Assembly (NCBI GenBank): GCA_022539475.1 | Contig: VCMS01000049.1 | Location: 62,001-126,000 of the forward strand | Direction of reading: 5' to 3' | Length of the DNA stretch: 64,000 nt | DNA from: Gracilaria domingensis | Taxonomy: Eukaryota > Rhodophyta > Florideophyceae > Gracilariales > Gracilariaceae | Shown: one piece after another, positions 30,553-41,165 of the stretch | How the letters are laid out: the number at the start of each line of letters is the position of its first letter | How positions within the stretch are numbered: position 1 is the stretch's first letter | Notes under the pieces: model-generated | Databases searched by the model: none | Seen by the model: only the letters and a program-made list of their open reading frames with translations | What the model was told of the DNA's origin: nothing | Program-made: the position numbers and the translations under genes

Positions 30553-30750
30553 GAATGAGATGATTAGTAAATTATGTGTGTCTTGCGAGTATTAAGAGTA
30601 GTATACTATTACAAGGCTATACATATGAACATAGAAAAGGTGCGGCAGGCTGGTAATTGAACAAATGTCAAACGTCTTTGGTCCAGTTGCGTCTAATTGC
30701 AACATGCCAAATGCTCGGTATCGTTAACATCATTGGTGGCACCATTCAAT
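30553..30750. other. right-hand junction of the inserted block
   Basis: About 200 AT-rich bases lie between the dioxygenase stop and the first recognisable gypsy integrase sequence. A small inverted repeat, GTTGC...GCAAC, is present near 30,685-30,705. I found no clear mirror copy of the left end (14.1-14.2 kb). Confidence 0.35.
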
Positions 30751-32500
30751 TCGCAATTGAAAAGGAATGGCGGCATAAACTGTCTCCCATTGCAAGCGGA
30801 CCCTACCGGGTGGTATCTCTTACGCCAGACACCGTTGTGTTGGACATCGATAATGCCCACGAACGGGTATCACGCGATGGCGTCAGCAAAGCCCCCATGC
30901 GTACACAGGCTCTCCCGCCTGTTGCGGCAACCTCTGCAGGTGATCAACCTTCGGACGTATCGCGTCCGGCGGTACTTCCTCACCCGGAACTGCGGTTTAT
31001 CCGAACTACCGGACATATCGAACACTGTGCCCACTGGGTCAGCTCTCTCAGGCCCAGTCCGCGGACTCACTACGAGTTCAAACCGTCACCCCCCCACCCG
31101 ACGTGGTATCACCACCCCAGGCGGCAACGCCTAAGGAGGGGGAGGACACTGCTGGTACCGCTGGTAACACCGCTTTGGTTTTATCGGCGTTGCCGCATTC
31201 TCCACAACTTGGAGCCACCACCGTTTGTGAGACGTCGCCACTGACCGCGACCGGCACTCCCGCCGTAGAGACGCAATCTATGAACACCGAGAATGGTCAG
31301 AAGCACGTCAGTAACGCTAGAGAACTCCCAACACGGGAGACAACCCAGAAGAACAGAGATACTCCGTCACGGAGGCCGCTCGAGGAGCCCGGCTCGCAGG
31401 CGCGTACAGAACGCTCGCTCCGAGCTCGCACACCTGAAAAGCAGGTCTCTGCAGACCCTTTGGGTAGCCACGGGCAAGCTGAGAATGACGTCGAAGTGTC
31501 GCAGTAACCCCTTCTCGGGTGATGATGTAGGAAGAACCAGAACACAGGACGTGTGGAAAGCACCCCTCCCATGAGGGAACGCTAAGTATGGTACCCACTC
31601 AGGTTGACCGTCGCGAGCTCGCGCTTGCAACATTACACCCAAAAGCATGGGTGGAGCGCGGAACCAGCACATGGGGAAAATATCCAAATTTTTGGAGAGC
31701 CCGCGCGCCGCCGCCGCCCGAAGGGAGCAATTTGAGATGCCAGTGCGTTGGCGACCGTTGCGCAAAGGCTCACCACTGCTGGTGCCCCGTGGCACGCGCC
31801 ACGCGCGCACCCCGGCCGCCAACCAATGGCGTACCCCGATCTTGGGCGTTCCGCCTCCCCCCTGCACAGGAAGTGCAGTGTGCAACGTTCACCGCCGTGC
31901 GCGTTCTCCCTTGGAAGCGGGAATGAAAGAGGGAAAGAGGAAGCAACCGTTGCCCGGCGTGACCATTTGGGAACACGCTGGACGGTCTATAGTAATACGG
32001 GCACCCCAGGCGTTGCAAGGAACCCACTTGGGTAGAATTTGGCCGCCAAAATGCGAAGTTAGGACTAACCCGACACGACGGGTAGAGTGCTACTGCAACC
32101 GGCTAAGGGTGAAGGTTTGAAGCCTCTTCGCCGGCCAAAACCCATCGCTGGGACATTTATCTTGTACTCCCATGGAGGGAAAGTCTCAGAACACCAAGGA
32201 GACCGGTACTTACTCACAGGAGTTTGTGGTGGACCGTATCGTGAGCCACACTTATACTCCGGAAGGGATACTACGGTACCGGCTTCGGTGGTATGGTTAC
32301 GCTCCTGAAGAAGACACGCAGGAACCCATCGAACACCTACCCAGGTCTAAAGTTCTTTCCTACCACCGCAGGACACGCACGGCTCTCTCTCAAACACTTG
32401 ATAACGCCCAGGTGGGCTGACGCGCAGCTAACGCCCTGCCCCGTTGGAGGATTCGTGATGAACCCAAGTATGGGTCTCGCAGGTACAGTCTCGACTAGAG
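30750..32500 (+). mobile_element. gypsy fossil B, 3' part: integrase tail and chromodomain, broken
   Basis: The integrase C-terminal barrel is seen near 30,755-30,900 (KLSPIASGPYRVVSLTPDTV, the GPY motif). A Pro/Ser-rich linker spans about 900 bp. The chromodomain-like tail is at about 32,200-32,400 (EFVVDRIVSHTYTPEG and LRWYGYAPEEDT). The order matches a chromovirus-type Ty3/gypsy pol 3' end. Reverse transcriptase and RNase H are absent from the window, so the copy is incomplete as well as interrupted; there are several breaks. Confidence 0.7.
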
Positions 32501-32784
32501 AAGATTAGAAGTTATAATCACCGGTTTACGGTTTACCAACACTACCGACTTACGGTTACAACGACTCTTATGAGTGATGAAGGAAAATACTCTTATGAGT
32601 GACGAAGGAAGAAGAAGATGAAGATAAAGCTAGGAATCCTGAAATAGGAGATGAAGAGGAAGATCAGGAAGTGATAAAGGTCCCATGGAAGGGAGGGATG
32701 AATCAGAGGATACCACTAATTGGTTTTTACTTTTCTATCTCAAGTTATACTACACTATACCCTGTAGTATGGGTTGGAGCACCG

Positions 32785-34656
32785 CTAGCCACCCGTGGAG
32801 GGTCCAGCACCGCCCGTATTTCCCTGCTGGGAAGGGGCGCTGTTCGCGTACAACGCCGCCATTTGGTGCGGGTCCGTCATCCCAGGGGGAATAGTCGCTC
32901 CTAAGCCCACGAGGGCGTCCTTAAGGGCCTGCACCTGAGGAGGTAGCTGCACACCCTGTGAAGGTATGGCAATCTGCCACCCCGCCGGGGCTGCCTGTCC
33001 ACCATTTGGTCCCGCAGGAGCTTCCTCGCCTACACCAGGCACTACCACCATTGGTTGGGCAGCACTCGCTGGAGTCACGTCCTCAACGTCCAATGCTGGA
33101 TCATCCCACGCCACATCGGGCACGTAATCATCCGTGAATACAAACCCAGTGGGGTGACCAGGCGGAATTGGTCGCTGTGTTCGCGAAAGCACCTCCGCAT
33201 AGTGTCGGGTGATCATGTTACCCTCCCGTGGGTTGTAGTACAGGAAGTTACCCGCTGTGGGATGCTGCCTACCAGGAGATTGGTCGTACTCGCGCACGTT
33301 ACCCTGTCGCTCGGGTTGATTCTCCACCGGCACTAGGTTCCAGTTGATAGACTCAACCGTTCCCAAGAGGGATCTAAGCTCATCAGCGTTGTTCTGTGAC
33401 CCAAGGGGTATCGACAAATCTAAGCCACGCATGGCCATGATCAACCTAGGGGGTAAATACCACAAGCGGTGATGATCATAGACCTCCCGGAGGAAATGCG
33501 CAGCTACGCGCGCCGCCCATTCGGCGAGAACCAATGACCAGTACCCAGAATGCGGGTTCGCAATCAATTTGGACCCGATGTAATGGATACAGGGTGGAAG
33601 CTCGGCATAGAACCCACGGGGTACCTCAACCAGGCTCCACCACGGAGGCAATGGAACATACCGGCCAGACTTGGCGTTGTTGCGAATACGCTCAATCTCC
33701 ACGTTGGAGTATGGAACCAGAAACCCGTGACGGGTGCGTGCCTTGCGCTCGAACTTGACTCGCAGGTCGAACCGCTGCTGGGTGTCATATCGGCTAATGT
33801 ACCGGAACTCCGCTCGGAGGATGGGTCTCTCCCAGCAGAGCATATACTGCTCCCAACGAGCGATTCCTCTAAAGGACTGTTCGGGGAACTCCGCCAATGC
33901 ATCTCCGTATGAGACCTCACCGTATGTTCGGTAAAACGCCGGATCAAACCCATAGGACGCGGGTATCAAATGCTCGTTGCGAGTTCGCTCCGCGCCTTGG
34001 TAGGCCAACTTCGTCAAGCCCGCTCGGGCGCTGTCAAGTGATTCACCGCGAGATCGGTACAGGAGATACGGCGGTATCGCAATACGCCCACGCCAGTTCG
34101 GGCATCGGACGAGTTCCACTGGAATCCCACCAGGGAGCCTGCCATTCTCCACGTAGGAATTGATGAGTGCATCATTCTTCACCGCATCGGGGTGGAACCA
34201 CGGAGCCCGTGAGTAGATCAAACTATCCGTTTTCGGATCGCGCACTTGCAAGGACTCCTTCGAGATCCACCCTTCGGGGGTCGCTGTCAGGAGCATCGCT
34301 TGCTGCGAATTCCACGCCACGGCGCCAGGAGAAGGACCCTGTGTCGGGTGTGCGTGCACCGGAGCGTTCCCCTGAGGGAGCGGGGCCGAAAGGAACCCAC
34401 CAACGTACTGCGAGTGTTGCTGTTGCCCAGCGGGGGCGAGCGCGTTGTTTTGCTGTCCGGTACCGGAGGAAGAAGGAGCTCCCCCGATGGGGTTGGTTGG
34501 AAACGGGTTCATCCCAGACGCGGAGGGAGAGACAACGACGGCTGATGTGTGAGACCTAGGAGGTGTAGTCTCTATGTGAGTTGATATCACCTCGATGGTG
34601 CGCTTTATGCGTGGAACTGGGATTTCGGTGATGTCCATCGCGGGATGCCCGCCCAT
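32785..34656 (-). mobile_element. long intact antisense frame (623 aa) associated with the gypsy element
   Basis: One uninterrupted 623-residue frame starts at ATG 34,656, on the strand opposite to the gypsy genes and downstream of the chromodomain. The N-terminus is Ser/Pro/Gln-rich (about 1-120). The centre (about 150-480) looks globular with many Trp/Tyr (WSLVEVPRGFYAELP, YWSLVLAEWAARVAAHFL). The C-terminus is low-complexity Ala/Pro/Gly. No known domain was recognised. Some large plant gypsy elements carry extra antisense genes in this position. A shorter, decayed frame in the same relative place in fossil A supports an element-borne gene. Alternatives are a Gag-like protein of another element or a captured host gene. 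Confidence 0.6.
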
Positions 34657-34720
34657 TTAAGACCTTTCCGTCTCGGCCTCGCGGCGTCACGACGGCGACT
34701 CCGGACTAAGGAGGGGGATA

Positions 34721-35370
34721 TGTGGAGCAAACCCGATTCTGAGGGTGTTTGACGAAGAAGCTCTTCATACGCGTGTGTAGGAATGGGTGTGTTCACACAT
34801 GTCTTGTTATGATTGTCGGATATTTTACTGGCCGCTGCCGCGGGTTGTCACGTGCACCACGTGTATGGAACTGCTTAGGTGTGCCCTACATTATTTAATT
34901 TAGTTTAACTAATTTATCGGTTACGATATAAGAGGTGACCTCCCGGTGACCTCGAACCAAATTTAAAGCTCGAGAATTACAAAACTGAAAATTTTGCGCT
35001 TTTCTTGCAAACTTAACAGGGTGAGACTTTAAATTTCTTTTACTCCGCAGTTTAAATTTATTACTGTATACAAACAAAACAGTCTCATAGACATATTCTA
35101 GCTTCATTTGAAGTTTAAACCGGAACAGAGTTCCACTTCCATGTTCAAACGAAGTTGACATTAGTTATCAAACCCAACATAACACACATCATGATATGAT
35201 GCATGATGTGTTAATGAAGACAATAATGTCATCAAGTGGTACTGTAATTCAGATATTTGAGATAATGTGTCCCCAACGAAAGGGAGGTGTGCGCCGTTAC
35301 GCTACAAGAGAAATTCTTACTGTGGAGCAAACCCGATTCTGAGGGTCTTTGACGAAGAAGCTCTTCATAC
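34721..35370. repeat. 50-bp direct repeats 600 bp apart
   Basis: TGTGGAGCAAACCCGATTCT and the next 30 bases recur at 34,721-34,770 and 35,321-35,370 with one difference (GTGTTT/GTCTTT). Sequence on either side is unrelated. They flank 550 bp of AT-rich DNA, which may be an insertion or the remains of terminal repeats of a small element. Confidence 0.75.
35184..35211. repeat. hairpin with 10-bp perfect arms
   Basis: ACACATCATG and CATGATGTGT are separated by ATATGATG. It lies between the two 50-bp direct repeats. Confidence 0.65.
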
Positions 35371-35439
35371 ATGAGCGATGCGCCCGTGCACGTGGCACTT
35401 GACATTATGAGGTGCATCCCCTATGGGAGTCTTCAACCG

Positions 35440-36350
35440 TTGGTTAATTTAATCTTAATTAGCACCCGTAGGGGCGTGGATGTGCCAAGGGCCCTGGTCC
35501 GGCGTGGACACGTGGAGGTGGATGGCTAGTGCACAAGTGGAGCAATTTGGGGAACATTTTAGTTTGTCGTTATTTTCTGCACCCTGACAGTGGGGTTGCG
35601 TACGTGTACCACCCGTACGGGTGAGCACTATTGTGATCGGTCAACCGGCCCTGCACCTGGGGTATTTAGAGGTGCAGGGGCGGCTGAACACCACCTGATG
35701 GTAAAGTAACCAAGCCTCTCCTTCGAGAAATGCCACTCGGATCAGAGGGCACTTGAGACTCATCTTGAGTGTGGGCTCTAGGCGCTACTGCCTTTGCCGG
35801 TGTACTACTCCACCCGGAGGGTCGCCTCAAGATGTATAAGTACGCGTACTCCCCTTGGGGCGCCTAAGGAATCTGTATATACCGTGCGGTATTGACGTTC
35901 ACTATTTCTATTAATTCCTGATTGCAGGACAGATCTGCGCCCCAGTATTGGGTTGTTTCTTGCTCTTTTTCCCCGACGTCGGGCCTGTTGCCGGCGTGTG
36001 CACGGCCCGCGTCTCCTCTTTGGAAGTATCTCTTTTTCCCTTTTTTTTCTTGGGCTACGCCTCCTCTCGGAGTGTCTGGCTCACCCCTTTCGGGTATTCT
36101 TCGCTTCTACACCGTTCTTGGCTGGTGATCCTCCTGATATTGGACTTTCTGCATTCACCTCTGTAGGTAATCCTCAGTACACTACTGGTCTTACACCCAG
36201 GTCCCCGGTGTCAACAGAGGCTCGTCCACCGAGTTACCATCCCCTAGGGAGCAGGACTTCGGACATCCTGTGCGTGTTTCACCCGTCCTGGGTTTGCACC
36301 ACATGTGTACATGTGTACCACTATTTGGTTGTTTGGATGGAGTGAATCTT
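35440..36350 (+). mobile_element. gypsy LTR/leader fragment C
   Basis: This has the same character as the leader of fossil B: a pyrimidine-rich TCTTTTTCCC stretch, GGTCTTACACCC at about 36,187, and a recurring CCC-N-GGG motif. Fossil B has CGGTCTTACACCCGGCTAG at about 11,402. There is no coding part beyond it. It is an old, incomplete copy. Confidence 0.5.
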
Positions 36351-36369
36351 TTCATAATTTTTTAGAAAT

Positions 36370-37450
36370 ACCCCGTAGGTTTTGCGCTGCTACTGTCAGG
36401 ACTGCCCGGGACGGGAGGTGCACATGAGATGCTTAGATTAATCTATTATTTAGATATTTTTGATAACCCTCTACATGGCCGCTAATTCTGTAGAGCAAAA
36501 CACTGCGGTGAACGCTATGGGGAATCTCCACTAGGATCTCTGAGTCCTACTCCCTATAAGAGGTAGGCTCAGCGACAGAACCCTCTGTCCGTGCTCGAGT
36601 CGAGTGACAAGCCGGGTGTAAGACCGGAGACGGTGACTGGCTATACCTACAGAGGTGGAATGCAAAGAACGGTTCAGATCCAGAGATTTAGTGGGACCCA
36701 AACCTGAACAAAGGGAAGAGAAAGAGGACCGTGTAAACGGGGGAAAGCTCACGATAGAAACCACCGGAGCGGAGCTACGGACCGTGCCAACTGGCGGGAA
36801 CAGGTCCGACAGCGGAGCGACGCACTCAGAGGCGCCAAAAATAAACCTAATACTTGGGCGGAAGCGATACCTGAGCAAGGTGAACAAATGCAAACAGCAA
36901 GACTCAACAGAGTGGCAACAACAAGAATCAACAACAAAAACAAAACAAGAAGCAACAAAAGACAACCGACACGACTGTAAAGACAATCAAAGATCCAAAG
37001 ATGGCGAGACAAGTACTTCCTTAGTGACCCTGAAGGGTAGTAGTGCCGATACCAGTCGTCGTCACTCTCCGGTTGGAGTCGTAGACCTACGTAGGCAGCA
37101 AGCTACTATGGCCCGATTTTGAACAGGATACGACTTGAGTGTCGACTCAGTTGTCCATTTACTTGGAGGCTCCAGGGTGAGATCACCCCAGCATATATAC
37201 TATTACTACTACGGTAACTACAATGCACACCTCCCGAGGGTCATACACGTGGACGAACCACTGTCAGTGTGCAGGGTATTCCCCAACGGGCGTGGCACAA
37301 ATATCTAACTAGCCAGCTCCACCACGTGGCTTGCTATCCCACCTACTAGCCACTTCCCATGCAGGGTCTACCTGTTAAGGGTCCAACCCAACCATCCCAA
37401 CAATACCCAAAATTAAAGGGAGTTTTCATAACTTAGCCATGTCACCGGTA
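36370..37450 (-). mobile_element. gypsy leader/LTR fragment D, opposite orientation
   Basis: GCCGGGTGTAAGACCGG at about 36,611-36,627 is the reverse complement of the fossil B leader at about 11,401-11,418. It is preceded by GTAGGCTCAGCGACAGAACC, which recurs with small changes at about 62,892. Fragments C and D therefore face each other. There are no intact genes; it is old. Confidence 0.55.
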
Positions 37451-38170
37451 ATCGATACCATCTGATTATGAGCGGCATGATGCATCCGATAGCAGAAAGC
37501 CGTTGCTGCACAAATTCTACTGCTTAGGTGATAGCTCACCGCCATCACCAACCTAGTAAAGGTAACCCGGTGTGCGACTCTAACTATTTCGCCTGCGCGA
37601 CAACTCCAACCCCTCGCGGAGCGAGTTACCGCAGCACGGTCTAGTTATCCCCTGGCTTCAACCCGGAGATTGCACGCAGTGCATGCCATCATTGGTCTTG
37701 TTTTTCTTTTGCTTTTCTTGTGATTTGTGAAGTGCACTCTAATCTGTTTATCGACCGGTACTTTTTCTCTGCTCCCGTAATTGGGTTTGTTTCTGTTCTT
37801 TCTTTTGTTTTTATCATTAGTTTGGTTCACTACTGTTTCTATCATTGGTTTGGTTCACTAAAGCCTATTTCAATTGGGTTCTTTCACCTTTGGATGTCTC
37901 CATTTGGCTACAGATACCGTCATTGGTCAGCTACGATGTACACTATTGTTTCCGCATTTTCCGGCTTCTATTCCGTTTGGGCGTTGTTTTTCAACCCTGT
38001 AGCATAGGCTGATGTCCTCGTGGATTTACACTGACATCGGAGGAGACGATGTGAGCTGTCGCTATGCGATCCTCTCTTGAGAGCTAGGATTCGAACCGCC
38101 TCGGTTGTTTTTCTTTTTTGAAATTGCTACACATCGTGCGAAATTACGCAAACCTGGCTGATATTAAAAA
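37450..38170. other. no recognised gene; hydrophobic frame only
   Basis: A plus frame (37,720-38,007) encodes a very hydrophobic Phe/Ser/Tyr-rich peptide. It arises from T-rich DNA with a local repeat (TTTGGTTCACTA at about 37,822 and 37,849), so I do not call it a gene. A tRNA-like TTCGAA motif near 38,089 was considered and rejected. Confidence 0.4.
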
Positions 38171-39235
38171 TGTTCTTGTCACTCTAATCGAACATCGCCT
38201 GTCGTAGTATTTTTAAGCGGCTCTGTTGGCAACGGAAAAAGATTTGGATATCTTTTTTTGTTCTTTCCTGCGCCTTGGTCATCGTTGCTTTCTGTTCATT
38301 CACTGGCGCATGGTTAGAATTTATGAATATTGCCAATGTTCGGTAGATTTTGTCTACCAAGTAATATTTCAGGCCATATCGAACAGACCTATTGACCTTA
38401 TAGCCTTCCGATATAATCATCCTTCTTTTATTCGAAAGAATGTCTAAAAAAAGTGGACCGTTATCCACAACAGTAAGGTAGTTGTTTGTAACACATTGTC
38501 CGGCAAACCAATGCCAGCAATAAACGTTGTGGTCACAAAGAGCCTCATCACTTATCGATGCAAGCTTCCTATCTTTTGAGTTATGGTATTGTCCTTTCAA
38601 AAACTTTGGACAGTTCTTCCAATGCGGATGCATGCAATTGATGCGACCAATACAGTCGGAAAATCCAAACTCGTTTTATTGCTTTTAAATAGCAGGAGGT
38701 TCTTGCAATGTTGGTTCCTGGTTTTGTTATATAGGCTAAAACCTATTAAAGATATTCTGAAGTACGATTTGGAAATAGAAGCGCTAGCTTTCTGAAGACA
38801 TTTTTACCATGTCGTTCATATGATCAAACAAAAGCATGGTTGCTATTTTCCGTAGTGTGCTAAGAATGTTCTGGTGTGATAAATTGCCAAAAACGCCACT
38901 AACATTTAATCGTTACTGCAATCACGGTTCACAGTGTAGAAGTTTTTTGTGAAGTATCTAATACAGCGCAAGACGTATGCGAAATATTTGGCAGAAGAGA
39001 GATAATGGATACATAAGGTTCGAACACAGATAATTTGAAAGCAAATGGCAATGGCCTCGACGGACTGTTGCAGTCAATGGTTGACGCCCAAAGTATGGTG
39101 TGTGAGAACTAATTGCGATGGTCAGTAGGGCTGTGAGAGCCGCCATACTGCGTGCGGCTCCTTTCTCTTCGATGTCACTGAATGTGATAAACTCGTGGTC
39201 AGAGGAGGTGCTGCTCATTTTCGAAGAAGCGTGGG
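38170..39235 (-). pseudogene. PIF/Harbinger (plant transposon protein type) transposase fossil
   Basis: The minus strand holds pieces of a Harbinger-like DDE transposase. The N-terminal part (about 39,220-38,960) ends with YPLSLFCQIFRIRLALY, matching the Y-P-x-x-(L/F)-F-R-R-x-F-R-M opening of the family. The C-terminal part (38,633-38,184) has CMHPHWKNCPKFLKGQY, then the segment around HWFAGQCVTNNYLTVVDNGPLF. Then comes YYLVDKIYRTLAIFI with KAQERTKKDIQIFFR, all in family order. The usual first catalytic Asp (IDCMHW) is Asn here (GRINCMHPHW). Stops and shifts separate the parts. It abuts the DUF4419 locus and probably inserted into it. Confidence 0.75.
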
Positions 39236-39239
39236 CACA

Positions 39240-40263
39240 AGAACTGCTGGAAAAGAAGCAGAAGAGTGTGCATGATCTCCGCATACTGTTCTTGCAACAC
39301 GTCGACAACACGTTTTGGCCATCCCAGCACTGATAGGGGTGCGTACTGGCGGCTGAACGAAATTTTACACAAATGGGCTGTTTGAAACTTTGCTTTGGGT
39401 TTGTTGATAGAGATGCTCTTATCCTAGGGAAGGAATTCCACACAGTGTAGAAAATTTCAAACTCGAAGTACTTAGCAGAAGCAGCCATCAGAGTAATTTC
39501 TACGGCCGCTCTCTCCGTCTTCGCTGTAGTGCTGAATGAAGACGTGAGAAGCTAATGTATATCGTTACCAATAACATTGGCCCTTACCTGCTCACTGAAA
39601 TGGCGAAAGATATCAGACTCCCATTCATGCACAGGGGTTGTCCCCATAGCGGCATCATCTTTGCGAACCGTCGGTGTCTTCTTCCCCTTAAATATTACAA
39701 AGCGTGTACGAAGTGCCTCTGCATTCATTTCAAGAAACTTGGCAGGCTCCGTACGCAATGGCCAGCAACACATGATCCGGAGAAAGCAGCAGCGGGTAAT
39801 GTTCGGGAAACATGCTGAGGCAGATCTGCATGAAGGACTGCTCGTCGTGCCAAACGAGCGTGTCAGGAGGGGCGCTTTGCTGCTCAACCTTCGGGGATGG
39901 GGATTCAACCCCCCTTCGAGCGAAGGGGCGCACTCTGCCGTTTCCATCAATGGCGATTGAGATTTCTCTTGCACAAGTTGTTACCATTTTCACCGTCTGT
40001 GCGGCGTTCAACAGTTTCAAGGGCTCCCCAAGTGATTGCGTTGGCTGAACGTTAAAGCAAGCACCGTTTTGGAGCACTTGATGGAGTGGGCTGACATTGT
40101 GAGCAGAGATACTGCGGTCTTCCGAGTTGTTTTGCTGTGGTGAAATCGCAAGTGGGACTCCTTCTTCCCTGTTCCCCAAGCGGTTGTGCTCGAATGACTT
40201 GCGCATCGCGCTGGCAACTGTTGTTGTAGACGAGCCGGTGGTGTTGGGTGACACCGAGGGCAT
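39240..40263 (-). pseudogene. DUF4419-family gene, broken
   Basis: Family hallmarks appear in order. LSPDHVLLAIAYG is near 39,760. It is followed, in another frame, by AKFLEMNAEALRTRFVIFKGKK and VRKDD, then WESDIFRHFSEQVRANVIG. After an in-frame TAG (39,552-39,554) come FSTTAKTERAAVEITLM and KYFEFEIF. The likely start is ATG 40,263, preceded by a Ser/Thr-rich N-terminus. A one-base frame change lies near 39,737, the stop follows, and the C-terminal part fades where the PIF/Harbinger fossil begins near 39,235. DUF4419 function is unknown; members are found in fungi, algae and bacteria. It is a host pseudogene, or else the sequence has errors. Confidence 0.7.
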
Positions 40264-40499
40264 GGCAAGAACGGCGGTTGGAAAGTGCAGGTCTATTGCC
40301 AAGATTATTTTAGGTGAGATTTTTGGCGAAAAAGAAACCGTAATTTCAATTACCTTCGGCCACAATTAAAAAGGTACTGGAGAGATTGAGGAAAAGCCAA
40401 TTGTTGCGCACTTTACAGTGAGCGCTAAATATATAATGGTTTCCGAAACCGTTGCATTCAATTTGATGGCTTGTGTATTGCTCTTTTACGTCATTTGTT

Positions 40500-41100
40500 T
40501 ACAGCGCGGCACGAGCGCGGCTTCCCCGCACCGGCCGGACGTGCCGGGCGGGCTGGCGCCCAGCGAGCAGCCGGCCGCGAGCGAGCAGCCCGTGCCGTCG
40601 GACGAGCCCGCTGCGGGAGGAGACGCAGCCGCAGCCGTTGTTGCCGCAGCAGCCCCCTCTCTCTTTACACTCCAACACGCGTCTCGGTCCCACCGCGGCC
40701 GCCCCCACCCGCGCGCCCGCCAACGGATTCCGTTGGCGGCCACCGCCGCCGCGCCGCGCAGCTCCAGCGCTGCGCCCGCCGCGCCGCCGCTCACAACAGC
40801 CAAGACTCACGCGCCGCCGCTCACAACAGCCACAACTCGCGCGCCGCGCCCCCGCACAACAGCCGGCGTCGCGCCGCGCTCGCGCACCACCGCCGCCGCC
40901 GCGCGCCGCCGCCGCGCCGCGCTTGCGCACCGCCGCCGCCTCGCGCCGCCGCCTCGCGCCGCCGCCGCGCCGCCGCCGCGCCGCGGCCCGCCCCGCGCAG
41001 CGCGCGCCCGCGCCGCTTACAGCCGCGGCCGGCCCCGACGACGCGCGGCGCGGCGCGCACGGGCGCGGCGCGGCGCACCTCGCGGCGCGCGGCGCTCCGC
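40500..41100. repeat. extremely GC-rich low-complexity tract
   Basis: About 600 bp are dominated by GCCGCC, GCGCCG and GCCGCGC. They include three diverged units containing GCTCACAACAGCCA (or CGCACAACAGCC) near 40,789, 40,816 and 40,852. All six frames are open here because stop codons are GC-poor, so the long frames across it are not evidence of coding. It lies directly upstream of the secreted protein's TATA box and may act as a CpG-rich promoter region. Confidence 0.75.
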
Positions 41101-41102
41101 CG

Positions 41103-41108
41103 TATATA
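41103..41108 (+). promoter_or_regulatory. TATA box of the secreted-protein gene
   Basis: TATATA in CGTATATAGGCGG lies 58 bp before the ATG at 41,166. It is an isolated AT island in a very GC-rich stretch, which sets both the promoter and the start codon choice. Confidence 0.6.
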
Positions 41109-41165
41109 GGCGGCTGGCGCCCGCCGCCGTTCGCGCCTTCTTGTCGCCGCCACATCGCTTTCGTC

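Larger units (their letters stand above)
14100..30700. mobile_element. candidate composite Plavaka-type transposon carrying DNA-modification genes
   Basis: A gene-dense block lies between the Gag (ending near 14.1 kb) and the integrase tail (from about 30.75 kb) of gypsy fossil B, as expected for an insertion. It contains left-end hairpins and tandem repeats, a Plavaka-like transposase, an unknown minus gene whose stop codon overlaps the transposase stop, a DNA methyltransferase, a 1.33-kb inverted repeat, a ParB-fold gene and a 2OG dioxygenase. Fungal KDZ transposons are known to carry TET/JBP dioxygenases, which gives a precedent for epigenetic cargo. Terminal inverted repeats and target-site duplications were not found by eye, so the limits are approximate. 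It could also be two neighbouring elements (about 14.1-19.4 and 19.4-30.7 kb). Confidence 0.5.

Noticed and set aside
37720-38007. Hydrophobic 95-residue frame as a small membrane protein
   Set aside because: It arises from T-rich, locally repeated retroelement-like DNA and has no supporting context.
38070-38110. Minus-strand GGTTCGAATCC as a tRNA T-arm
   Set aside because: Only two stem pairs form next to the loop and no cloverleaf fits; box-B-like words alone are not enough.
40418-41165. Long open frames on both strands across the GC-rich tract, and an upstream start for the secreted protein
   Set aside because: All frames are open because the DNA almost lacks A and T. The TATA box at 41,103 and the signal peptide at ATG 41,166 point to a start downstream.
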